NCBI GenBank assembly: GCA_030737835.1
Contig: CM060849.1
Span: 15,419,216-15,483,215, forward strand
DNA: 64,000 nucleotides
DNA from: Acorus gramineus
Taxonomy: Eukaryota > Streptophyta > Magnoliopsida > Acorales > Acoraceae
Direction of reading: 5' to 3'
This document shows, one piece after another, positions 1-11,900 of this stretch; the first letter of the stretch is position 1, and every line of letters starts with the position of its first letter. Made by a program: the position numbers and the translations under genes. The notes beneath the pieces were generated by a model, which did no database searches, was not told the DNA's origin, and saw only the letters and a list, made by a program, of their open reading frames with translations.

Positions 1-220
1 TATCCAAGATGAACCAAACAACAAAAAAATTATTTTTATGTTTTCCAATGAGAATAACAGAAAATGCAACCAAACAAAAATTACTTTTTCAGTCTGAATT
101 GTTATCTATCCTAGTATAGTTATCAGGAGTGAATAACCCAATGCCACACCTTATACGGGTATAACAGTATGACAATTCTCAAACCAACATCTTTCTCTTG
201 TTTGGGTAGAAGAATAATGT
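1..220 (-). mobile_element. Truncated Tourist-like MITE copy at window edge
   Basis: The sequence resembles, in reverse orientation, the interior of the MITE family seen intact at 31350-31783: an AT-rich body with the 'gagaataac ... aaccaaac' block. The left end is cut by the window edge, so no terminal repeat or target duplication can be checked. It belongs to the group of related copies at 690, 31350, 45961, 46880, 59729 and 60310. No coding potential is visible. Confidence 0.4.
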
Positions 221-689
221 GGAATAGAGATGAATGAGTTAAAAACATGTTTGTATGTAAGGAATAAATAGATATAACTATCTTAGAATATGTAGGAATA
301 AACTGGTATTGATATTTTAGGTCATCTTGAACTTATGTTATTCTATCTAATTTATTTCATTGATACAAGAAGCGCTTACATGTCAAATCACCTGACATCA
401 TATTTCATATATAAAATATGAGAAGGATTAACATGTTATATTATTTTATTTATAAATTTTTCTCTATGTCTTATGTATATTTTATTTATAATTATTAACA
501 GTCAAATAGATAACAAAAACTTTATTATTACGATTTCAACAAAATAAATAACTAATAATATAACTAAACATAAAATAATTTTTTCATCAATATAATTATC
601 TACATCATCGCATCTTATATCACTACCCAAGTGAAAAGTTCAGAGCATGCATGTATTAGTCTAAGACACAGAGAAACAATATACCTTAA

Positions 690-1160
690 GTCCCGTTTAG
701 ATTGAGGAATTGAGTTATTCTAGATAGATAACTATGATAGTATAGATAACAATTCGGTACATGAATAAGAGATTTTCTGTTTGGTTGTGTTTTTTTTATT
801 CTCATTAGAAAATGTAAGAAGAAAGGTTAAGTTGTTTGATTGATGAAGAATAAAATATAAATAAGTTGTAAAAAGTTGATTTGACATGTGTGCCCTATTG
901 ATGCATAAGAGATATTGATAAGTGATTTGATGTGATGAGATGTATTTTTTTTTTTATTTGTAGGTGCGCCTCACTTATCCATGGGAATAGATAAACTAAG
1001 TATAGCTTATCTTAGGAGTTACTTAAAATTGTTATACTCTTTTATACTTGTTTAAACTGATTTAATAATACCAAATTATGCTTTATAAATATACAGTTAT
1101 TTTTTTATTCATTCTTATACTACCTTATATTCCCTTAACCCGTGATCCAAACGGGAGGGG
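690..1160 (+). mobile_element. Tourist-like MITE, degenerate ends
   Basis: The left end GTCCCGTTTAGATTG pairs with the right end near 1145-1160 (GATCCAAACGGGAG read on the + strand), giving imperfect terminal inverted repeats. The interior shares long blocks with the copy at 31350-31783, for example the 'gtttggttgtgtttt ... attctcatt' and 'aaaaagttgatttgacatgtg' stretches. TAA/TTA occurs at the left edge but a matching right target site is not clear. It is non-coding and non-autonomous. Confidence 0.6.
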
Positions 1161-1397
1161 TTTTTAAAATTTTAGTATATCATAATTCATAGAGTACGGG
1201 TTATGGTACATACCAAGTACCCCTGTTTCACCCAAAACTATTCTACCAACAAATGCCACATCAACTACATTAAAAAATAACGGTCACTTTTGTCAATCAA
1301 AAGATAACATTGAGAGAGCTCGCGCGCGATAGGGACCACGTGTTAAAAGAAAGAAAGAATAAAATAAGAAAAATTAATTTGAGCTTCTCCGGGCTTT

Positions 1398-1862
1398 CCA
1401 TGTATTATTTTTAAGTCCCTAACACTTTTCAAGTTTTTTTAAGTCCCTATTTTAAAAAACAATTTTCTTAAGTCCTTAACTTTTTTTCTCATTTTTTTAT
1501 ATTTTTACCCTCCACTGTCCTTTCTATTTCTCCTTGTTTACCCTTCTCTATCTCCCACCCATCCATACAAAATGAATCACCACCAAGTTCCTTCCTCCAA
1601 TCCACCATTTATTTGAAGTTTTTCTATCTCTTAAATCTTCATTTTAACAATGTACTAAAACATATTAGCTATATATCCAGACATTAACAATATATCAAGA
1701 TAAGGAGATAAATGGTTTGGGAGAGAATGTCATCTTCTATATCTCTAACGAGGACATAATGAAAGTTAATGAAAATGACTCAGAAATAAAAGATAAGACT
1801 TATTAGGGATGTAAAATAAAACTTAAAAGTTATCGGAGACTTAAAAATAATACAGGGGTAAT
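1398..1862. mobile_element. Inverted-repeat element, Mutator-like MITE candidate
   Basis: The left arm TGTATTATTTTTAAGTCCC (from 1401) has an inverted counterpart at about 1838-1856, where the + strand reads 'gagacttaaaaataataca'. The 'aagtccct' repeats inside the arms resemble the arms of the Mutator-like element at 8629-9661. No clean target duplication was found, so the class is inferred from the arms only. Confidence 0.45.
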
Positions 1863-3770
1863 CTAGAGGACTCAGAATTAATTTTGTTGATAAATGCAAT
1901 GGGTTAAGGACACCATGTGAGGGTGGGGGCATGCCATTGCTGTCCCTTCCTTTCTTTATTTCTCTCCTCTTCTTCTTCACGTCGCTTTCCGATCCAAAGT
2001 TTTTATTGCTCTGCTTTGCCTTTACTCTGAATTCCGTACATATTTTTGAATTGAAAAATAATATGTCAAGGTCTCACGGTCTATTTTTTTTTAATTATAC
2101 ATTCTTTCATTAAAATTCATCTTATATATAAAATAAAGTATGTATAAAAATATACTATTTTTTTTTACGTTTAAAAATAATAATTTTTTTTATGTTATAC
2201 ACTATAATAAAATCAATACTATATTATCATAGTTTATCATGTTAAAAAACAGATTAAATGTATGAGCGTTCATTTAAATAACATTTGCGTTACAGAGAGT
2301 TTTTGGAAACCCGCGCGTGTGTGTATATATATATATATATATAGCCTGACTAACGTGCGTTAGATTCCGCATCACGTGCGCGAGCGCTCTGTCTCTCTTT
2401 TTCGCTGGGTCCCCTGTTCTTTAGTGGGAGCTCGTGCTTTTAGAAAGACTACACTCGATGCCTTAAAAATCGAATTCCATAAATGAACCAGTTAAAGAAT
2501 CTATGTTTTAACAGATGGTTTAATCAGAATCAAACTATAACATTATTATGAAAATAATAAATATAATAATTATTTTTACTAATTAAATAAATTTATAATA
2601 ATGTAAAATATTTTATTTTTTTTATAATGATCAAATTTTAAATTTTAATATGTTTTAAGTTTTATGTAACATTATAGTATGTCGTTATTATACAAAATCT
2701 CAAGTAATTTTTTAACAAATAATTAATTAGAATTTCTATTAATCATGATCTCTTATTAGTTTTGATGATTGGGAATTTTATTTATAGTTTAGGGATCTGC
2801 TTATTTATTCAACTCATAGTTGGTTCTGTTGAAAAAACTTGAGTTTTAACCATTTGATGATCAAAATAAGTTTGGATTCTACTATTTTTTGTTGTAGTGG
2901 AATTATATTAGATTGTGTTCTTTTCATTAAGGAGATGAACATAATATATTTACATTCTCAAAATCATTTTTCAGATAATGAAAAAAATTGAATTCAAAGT
3001 TCTCTCAATCATATGATGAAAGTGGTTCGTGGTTGGGAAAGAAAAAAATTATAACCCCATATCGGTTGTTAAAAAAAATTATTGAGGATTTATAAGATGA
3101 GCTTTTTGTAATTTAAGATATTGTTTTTTGTGGACACCCTATGATGAACCTTTTTCATGCCATTGAATTAAACTCTGATTATTTTCTTCAAAAGTTCCAA
3201 TTCATATTTTATATTTTGAGGATAAAGTCCAACCGAAATATAAAGTTTAGTTGATTCAACAGGTTTTTAAGACACAGATTATACTAACTTTGATTAATGA
3301 ATTCAATGTATATTTCAAGGAAAATTCAATGTTCTAAAAATCAAATCATAAAAACGATGAGATGAAGAGTCACCGATTAAATGAAAATTTTATTTAGAAG
3401 ATATTTTCACAATGCTCTTTCAACCGGTGGACTCGATTTTAAAATTTTAAATTCAATTTTTATTCATCATATTAACAAAATGAGAAACTAGATTGGTCCA
3501 CACTCTTATTCAGTTTTTGATCAAAGGAAATTATGGGATGGACGTGCAACTTTCTTTTTTCCATACAGTTAATGTGGACATTCTTTCTTCTTGGGAGGGC
3601 ATGTTTAAAGCAAGTCACTTATGAGTTTCTTGACCGAATAGATGATGAACATAAATATTGTTGTTTTATGTGTGATAAAAAAAAGAAGAAGGAAAGGATA
3701 GCTGTAGCACACTTGAGTCTACTGGAAGATGGGGAAAGGAAATTTTAATGTTACCTTAGCTGGACGTGAC

Positions 3771-3854
3771 AAATTTTTTATATGTAAATGTCGTAAACAA
3801 TTGAGGACCATCAAATTTTTTATTTGTACATGTCATAAACAATTGAGGACCATC
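3771..3854. repeat. 42-bp tandem duplication
   Basis: Two adjacent units (3771-3812 and 3813-3854), each ending in 'caattgaggaccatc', differ by a few substitutions. The function is unknown. It lies in non-coding sequence upstream of the kinesin gene. Confidence 0.8.
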
Positions 3855-5650
3855 TGATGATTCATCCGAGATTGTCAAAGTCAAATTGAATACGAATCAG
3901 TCAGGACCAGCTCGCCAGACAAGGTTGTCTTTCTTATGGACGAATATAAATTGATTCTATATGAAACTTGATAGTATAACAGAGGTGAAATAAAATAATT
4001 TTATGAAAATCATATAACAAAATTTTATTATTACGTTACTTAACAAAAGTAATTAAATATACATGGCTTATTTTTATCGATTAAGTTGTATAATTATGTA
4101 TTTCAGTATAGTATAAGTATCTCGAATAATCTAATTGATCTGTATAAACGGAGGACATGGAGATCTGATGAGACGAAGTGGCTTTGAAAGGAGGGCCATC
4201 AATGTGAGACCTTCCCCACTTAGGACAATGGACCCTTTTCATTAAAGCCTAATCAATGGTTGTGCGACAGCTGCTCCAACGCACATCTGATTTTACTTAC
4301 ATTTTTTACCTACCTAAAATACCTCCCTCCCAAATACCTGACAACCCCCTATAGAAAAAAAAAAGTATCATGAAAACCCCCTGTGGAGTGAATTTAGATG
4401 TAGATTTGGATACCGGAACATAAAAAATTATCAAAAATTTATATTATAGAAAATATATATTAGAATATTAAAATGTAATGAATCATATAATGCATATATG
4501 TTACGAATTCTGGATATAGGATGCAATCAATCTAAGAAATAAACAAACAAATAAAAAGAAAGACATAAAGAATTACGTGGTTCGACAAATCTTATCTATA
4601 AACACATCAGAGATCAATTCACTATCAACGATAAGTTTTTACAATGGTCACATTAAAATAAAAATCCTAGAGGCTAATGAAATAGGAGATACCATTTTAT
4701 ACTAACATCTCATCAAAGACAAAAAAATTAATACACAAAAGACACCCCAAAGCAGATCGGGTAACTCGATTCCCGCGGGCTTAGCGGGGAGCTTGACCCC
4801 TGTCCGACCCTGTGTAATTACAACGATACTTTGCGCACATCACTAGACTTTACAATATATAACAATATATTTTTCTAAATTGGAATATTAGTTCCAGTTT
4901 AGATTGAGCCGGCGTGTGTTAAATATCCATTGGATATAAATTCTTATATTAATAATATCATAAATCACATAATTCTGATAATTATCGTAATTCGGATATT
5001 TCATTCGAATTCTCACAAATCATTTCGTATTCGATCACTCTCCAATAGCCATTAGTCACATAATCCATGTCCGATGTATAAGAAAAAATATTAAAAAAAT
5101 ATATTGATTGTTATTATAAAAAAAAAATTACATACAAATCTTCTATAGTCAAGTGTGAAGACCGTGAAAATTATGACTAAATTTTTTTGGTGTGTAAGAT
5201 TATATTTTTCAATTATGAAATATATAGTTAACATTTATCCATCACCGTACCTTTTAGAACAGTTGCAAAAAAATATTGATACAGTCAATCCATTTGTAGT
5301 TTAAAAACAACCCTCCAACCTTTTATACATTGAAATAACACAATGTTTTTTTTTTTTAAATATTAATATATTTTAGTTTTATGATAATAAGCATTTTAAC
5401 AGACGAATGTATATTTAAAAAAAAAAAACTGCAAAAACTGGACTGGACAAATGTACTCCCAAGTCCCAAATGGTATAACCGCTTTTAAAGATTCATTATG
5501 CGATTATGTAGGGTGTATATGCAAAAAAACAAAACCCAGTCGCATAACGGTAACAAAAGCAGGGGTTGGTGATATAGAGAATGGGACACACAGGGAAAGA
5601 GTGGCGTTGAAGCATGTGTTCTTTTTCCAACAGTGGATCGGACATAACGG

Positions 5651-5748
5651 CTTCTTCTCCTCCTTCTTCTTCTTCTGCTGCTGCTGCTGCTGCTGTTGGT
5701 GAGTGTAGTGTGTAATCCAAGGCAAATGATAGTGGTTGTTGTTGTTGC
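5651..5748 (+). repeat. Triplet microsatellites (TTC/TGC/TTG) upstream of KIN-4A
   Basis: A run of TTC/TCC triplets passes into six consecutive CTG units near 5676-5694. A shorter TTG run follows at about 5733-5747. The tract lies 180-275 bp upstream of the kinesin start codon, in the promoter or 5'UTR. The antisense reading frames here, with serine, arginine or glutamine runs, are products of the repeat and are not genes. Confidence 0.85.
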
Positions 5749-5925
5749 TATCACAGAAATCACTGTAAATTCTCTTTTTTTGGTGCTTCTCCTGTTTCTC
5801 CCCCACTCACTACCCACCTAACAGTCTCGCCCTGTTCCCCCCCAAGCCTCTTTTTTGAGATCTCCTCTTCTTCTCTACTATATCAAAACCAAATCTTTTT
5901 TTGTACCCATCAAGTGTTTTTCGCC

Positions 5926-8900
5926 ATGGATTCCGGCGAGGACTGCTGCGTCAAAGTCGCCGTCCACGTCCGACCCCTCATCGGCGACGAGCGTTTACAG
6001 GGTTGTAAGGATTGCGTCTCCGTCATCCCTGGGAAGCCGCAGGTGTCTATCTCTCCCTACGCCAAGCTTTGGGTTTTTGTTGTTTTTGGCTTTTGTGGGC
6101 TTATTCAGTGATGGGTCAATAACACATTTGATCCCATTTTTTATATGTTGTACTTGAAATTTTTGTGTTTCTGATTTTTGGGTATTACATTGGATCCATT
6201 TTTTTTCTTCTGATTTGTTGGTATCACATTGGATCCCATTTATTGTGGTCTGACGATGGTCGAGTGGGTCTATTTGAGGTTTTCTTGTGATGTTTGATAG
6301 AGAAGGTTTTAGATTGATATATTTTTTTAATGAAGTGGTTTGGAGATCTGGATCAGGAAGGCTTTAGTGGTAGTGAAAACGATATTATATACTAAAGTAG
6401 TTATTCTAGGCCATAGTTTGATCTTGGGTTTGTCATGGCCTGATTATTCATTTATCTTCAGTGTAGATCTCATCAAGGTTTCTCTCCTTCCCCCCCCTCC
6501 CTCTCTCTCTATAGGAATCAGGTATGCTCCTTCTAGTAGAGGAGATTCCGGCATACATGCATACTTAAAAAAATTTAGCATACTATTCTGATGCACATGT
6601 ACATCTCTGTGACATGGTAGGCCTTCATCATTTATATGAAAAATTGACTTGTCTAATGGTTCTAGAATGTTTACGTAAAAGAGGGAAAATTTCTCTTTTT
6701 TTTTCAGGTATCAGCCTTCCAAAAAATTTTGCTTTCAACTATTTTTGGCCTGTGATTTCTCCAAAAAATTCAGCTCAAAGTGCATAAGGAATAATGATTT
6801 TCACAATTGTGTGCAAATGCGTATCTGCATGCTGTATTATATATGTATTTATATATAGACATATAATTCAAATTAAAATATGGTGAGCAGTGGCATTTGT
6901 CCTAGTGGCATTGATTTCAAATTCATAACATTGTGGTTTGTGGTTCAAATTCAGGTTAGAATACATGATAGACTCATTCTAAAATTGAAGAGTTTCTTTT
7001 CTCCCCATAATTGTATTCTAAAATCTAATTACTGTCCCATTGCAATTTCACATAACATAATTTATCTACAATTCCAGTTCTTAGTTTGTGTTTCGTCATT
7101 CAAAAATTTGTCAGATTGAATGCCCCTATTTTTTTTTTCTCATTTTGAAGAGTCTCTCTGTTTTATTTGTCTCAGGTGCAAATTGGCACACATTCTTTCA
7201 CTTTTGATCATGTATATGGGAGCAGTGGATCTCCATCATCTGCAATGTTTGAAGAATGTGTTGCTCCCCTTGTTGATGGTTTATTTCAAGGGTATAATGC
7301 AACAGTTCTAGCGTATGGTCAGGTAAAATATCATCAACATTTTCAAAGAACTTGTCAAATAGCTTAAATTGTCTGGTATGCACAGACGCCTTTGTTCCCA
7401 TGCCATTATTTTTACTTCAAATGTTTGTTTTTCTGCAGACAGGATCTGGGAAGACATACACCATGGGCACTGCAGTACGAGATGGATGTCAAACTGGACT
7501 TATCCCCCAAGCTATGAGTGCATTATTCAGCAAGATTGAAAAGCTGAAGCACCTCACCGAATTTCAGTTACGTGTTTCATTTATTGAGGTATGGAGAAGT
7601 ATTTAGATGGTTTTTCTTTCTGTAAATGAATATATGGGTTTTTGCGGGATAACTTGATGAGAATTTTCTCCATGATTTGATGGACCCGTTTGTTTAATTT
7701 ATTCTGATGAATTGCTCAAAACAGAAAGTTTTTTTCTGGGAGTATTTTCCACCATGGAACATTTTTTTTTTTTAAAACAAAAAAATCTTAAGTGATACAC
7801 CTAGATTTGAAATTATCTTTTGTCATCACAAAGAGTATTTCCGTTATAATTCTGATTTATAACTGGGGCACTTGCTCTGATGCTTATCCACTGCGATGGG
7901 GGGATATTCTTATGTAATCTTGGGTCCTTCTTTTACTGCAAACATCCACATATGCTTGTTAGTTTATGCATGCTCAGTGTGCTCTTTGTCAACCTGTCAA
8001 ACTATTGGAGTATCTTTGGCAGTTTGTTACTGTTTCATAATCAAAAGTCTTCCATCTGAGTGTGTAAAGTATATGCCAATTTATATTAGTCATGCGAATT
8101 CTTTCCAAATATTTGGGAGTAGCTCAATTGCCATACCCAATTTATTGGAAAGGCTTGGTGTTTGTGACGTTTACCTGATTTGGAATCCTCTTGATCTTAG
8201 TGTGCACTATTCTCTATTGGAATATCTGGATTCATGGGTAAAATTCATGAACAAAAGAAGTTAGAAATCATCTTTGAGACACACACTGGCTTGCAGAGAT
8301 CATTCATGACGAATAGCATTTGTTGGAGAAATTAATCCATGCAATTTTTAGGATCTTGCCATTTTCCATTGTACTTTATGAATTGGGCATTTGCCCTTTA
8401 CTATCATTACAATGAACCTTTTCCCTTTCTTTAAATCTAATAATTTAGCATGTGGATATACACAGTTGCCTAGGGGCTATTGCCTGGTGTAATGGTTTAA
8501 CAGGACAAAAACACCAAAGGTTTGGATCGTATCTAGATTTTCCCCTCCCAACATCCTGCTATACGAGGGACCACTCTGGGTGATTGATAGCTGGCTGCCA
8601 GAATATTTACCACACTCATTAAAAAATAGGGTTAAAAATATTTAAGTCCCTACAGACATGAAAAAACTCATATAAGTCTCTATTAAAATTAGGACAGACG
8701 TACGAGTCTCTGAAAACTCAGAAAAACCCAATTATCATCCCTGAGTTAAATTTCCATCCAAACTTAACGGAATATTATCATAATATTCCATCACATATAA
8801 TTATGTAGACATTGAAGTCCTTATAAACAATCATAAAGACAAATTCGTCCCTGCAAAAGACAAAATTGTCCCTAAAAGACTTTTACATTAAATTGTGTAC

Positions 8901-11900
8901 ACTTTGCAGTCCCTATAAATAATCATAAAAACAAATTAGTCCTCGCAAAAGATAAAATTGCCCCTGAAAGACTTTTACATTTAATTGAATAGACATTACA
9001 GTATTTATAAACAATCGTAAAGACAAATTAGTCTCTGTAAAAGACAAAAATACCCTTGAAGGATTTTTACATTTAATTATGTAGATATTGCAGTCTTTAT
9101 AAACAATCATAAAGACAAATAATATAATTTATTTATTTATTTTTTCATCTTCTATCCTATCAATCACACTCCACCTGAATATCACAATTTGGATGTAAAA
9201 ACAATAATTTAACCGGTAGAATGCATTCTTCACGGGCATTTTTGTCTTTTACAGGGACCATTTTGTCTTTACGATTATTTATAAGGACTGTAATGTCTAT
9301 CTAATTAAATGTAAAAGTCTTTTCAGGGGCAATTTTATCTTTTGCAGGGATTAATTTGTCTTTATGATTGTTTATAGGGACTGCAATGTGTACACAATTT
9401 AATGTAAAAGTTTTTCAGGGGCAATTTTATCTTTTGCAGGGACTAATTTGTCTTTATGACTGTTTATAAGGACTTCAATATCTACACAATTATATGTGAT
9501 GGAATATTCTGGGAATATTCCGTTATGTTTGGATGGAAATTTAACTCAGGGATGATAATTGGGTTTTTTTGAGTTTTCAGGGACTCGTACGTCTGTCCCA
9601 ATTTTAGTAGAGACTTATATGGGTTTTTCCATGTTTGTAGGGACTTAGATATCTTTAACCCTAAAAAATAATACATTTTTCATTGAGAGTTTTTGTTGAT
9701 TCATTCATTATGGTCACATTGTAATACTGTATGTATCTTTAGATGTGTATAAAGTTGGACATGTAATTCTAGTTCATTGCCTGTAGTTGTATGATGTTCT
9801 TTTATATCAAGACTTGCCTTCCTCATAGCAAGAATGTAATTAAAAGGTTTGGGTGTGAAGATTCTTAAAGAAGAAGTTAGAGACTTGCTGGATCCCGCAA
9901 CTTTGGGAAAGACGGAGGCTTCAAATGGACATGCTGCAAAGTTGATGGTTCCTGGAAAACCACCACTACAAATTCGTGAGACATCAAATGGAGTTATAAC
10001 ACTAGCAGGATCTACTGAAGTTGATGTCAGAACACAGAAAGAAATGGTTGCATGTCTAGAACAGGGATCACTGAGTCGAGCAACTGGAAGCACAAACATG
10101 AACAACCAGTCAAGGTCTCTTTCCCATATCACTCTTTTTTTTCCCAATATTTATGTGTGAGAGTTCTAATTTGTGCTCTATAGATTTAAAGAACTTCCAA
10201 GGAATGACACTAAAGTAAGTAAAGAGCTTTTGCTAATGTTAATAGTTGGATATTGGAAGAATTTCCTATTTATTTAATAGTGCTGCTAACACTTCGTCAA
10301 TCTGAGTAAAATATACTGGATCTGGATTTATGAACAGCTATATTTTTGTAATTCACAATTTTTCTTTGTAATAGCTGCATTTTCTTTAACTATGTTAATG
10401 AAGATGTTTTCACCAAACTAAAAAGACCATTCCTAATAAACCACTTGAGAGGCCAAATATGAGCTAAATACAAGACATTGCATAAAATGCATGCCTCTCT
10501 AAACATTAGTTTTTTTCCCTTTCTTTTTCACCGGTACATCTGATCACGGTGGTGTTTTTATCCCAACTTCTTGTTATAATTGCCATTTTATGCCTCCACT
10601 TCACTGGAAAAAACAAAAAAATCCTATTCTTCAATCTAAATTCGGGGTTTTATTTTCATTTTGCAAAGAAGTGGAATTGTAGTGTACTAACAAAGCAGAT
10701 ATACAACATTAATAGTTTATAACCGAAGCTTATGCGACTGACTTCATTCATCAAAGTATCATCCATTTATTTAATAACCAAAGCTGTAGCATGTAAGAAT
10801 ACATTACAGAGTTTAAGTTCATGCAACCATAAGACTATATTATGGTTCCCCATGACATGGATAAAGTATAACATTGTTGAAAAAAAAATCTTAGTGTGGG
10901 TTCTGCAATCATCATTGAGGAGAATTATCATCTAAGAGCTAACTGAGTCCTTTTATCAAAATTTCTAGATTAATTAAATTCAGAGTTAAGAAATATACTG
11001 CACCGGATTGAACCTGAGTTACTAGGATAGGTTTTTACAGAAGAATAGTGTCTATTTGGTTTTCATGCTGTCAATAATATAAAAAATTCCACTTCAAATG
11101 TAAAAATATTCTGAACCATTTTTTCTTGAACATGCGTAATTATGATTCAACCAAAACATATCATTTGCTACCGACCAACTAATTTATTATTTATATATTA
11201 ATATTTTTTCTATTTTCCAACAGTCGGTCCCATGCAATCTTCACAATCACATTGGAGCAGATGCGCAAGCTCAATCCAGTTCTTCCTGCTGGTAGCAGCA
11301 GCCCAGTTGGAGATATGACTGAAGATTATCTTTGTGCAAAGCTCCATCTAGTAGATCTTGCAGGATCTGAGAGAGCTAAAAGGACAGGCTCTGATGGCCT
11401 TCGTTTTAAGGAAGGTAGGCGCATGCTAATACTGTACCTGTTATGAAATCTCTGAGCTTTTTTGTATTTCTTTACTCGATTGAAATTGTTACTTTAGTTT
11501 AGAAATATCAATCATATGTTCATGTATTGTACTTGTGATATTTATCAGGAGTTCACATTAACAGAGGACTACTTGCACTTGGCAATGTCATTAGTGCACT
11601 TGGAGATGAAAAAAAGAGGAAAGAAGGCATGCATGTTCCTTACCGTGACAGCAAGCTCACTCGGCTTTTGCAGGTTATGATTCATGTCACTAGACTCTTC
11701 TACATAGATTAGTGTGTTCATATCTTTCTTTTCTCAAATTCTCAAATCATGTAATTGTTTTTATTTCATATCTTTCCTTTTTATGGAAAGAATGGTGGGT
11801 ATCTACCACAAGAACTTACTATACATTCTGGGACAAACTCCAGTTTCAAGTGTCAGAAAGTGAGGAATCTACCAACTAAAACATACAAGCTAAGCAAAAC

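Larger units (their letters stand above)
1..5640. other. Gene-poor 5' flank with MITEs and short repeats
   Basis: I found no supportable gene here. The stretch holds the three MITE-like elements listed separately, a TA/GT microsatellite around 2318-2341, and a 42-bp tandem duplication at 3771-3854. Another repeat-like stretch, about 4380-5050, includes an 'attacgtggttcgac' motif that I associate with dispersed plant repeats but cannot classify. A 71-codon reading frame at 3533-3748 has no recognisable features and is not supported. Confidence 0.5.

Noticed and set aside
5485-5817. Three antisense frames of 74-110 codons with Gln, Ser or Arg runs
   Set aside because: All come from the triplet microsatellites upstream of KIN-4A read in different frames; no domains and no splice context.
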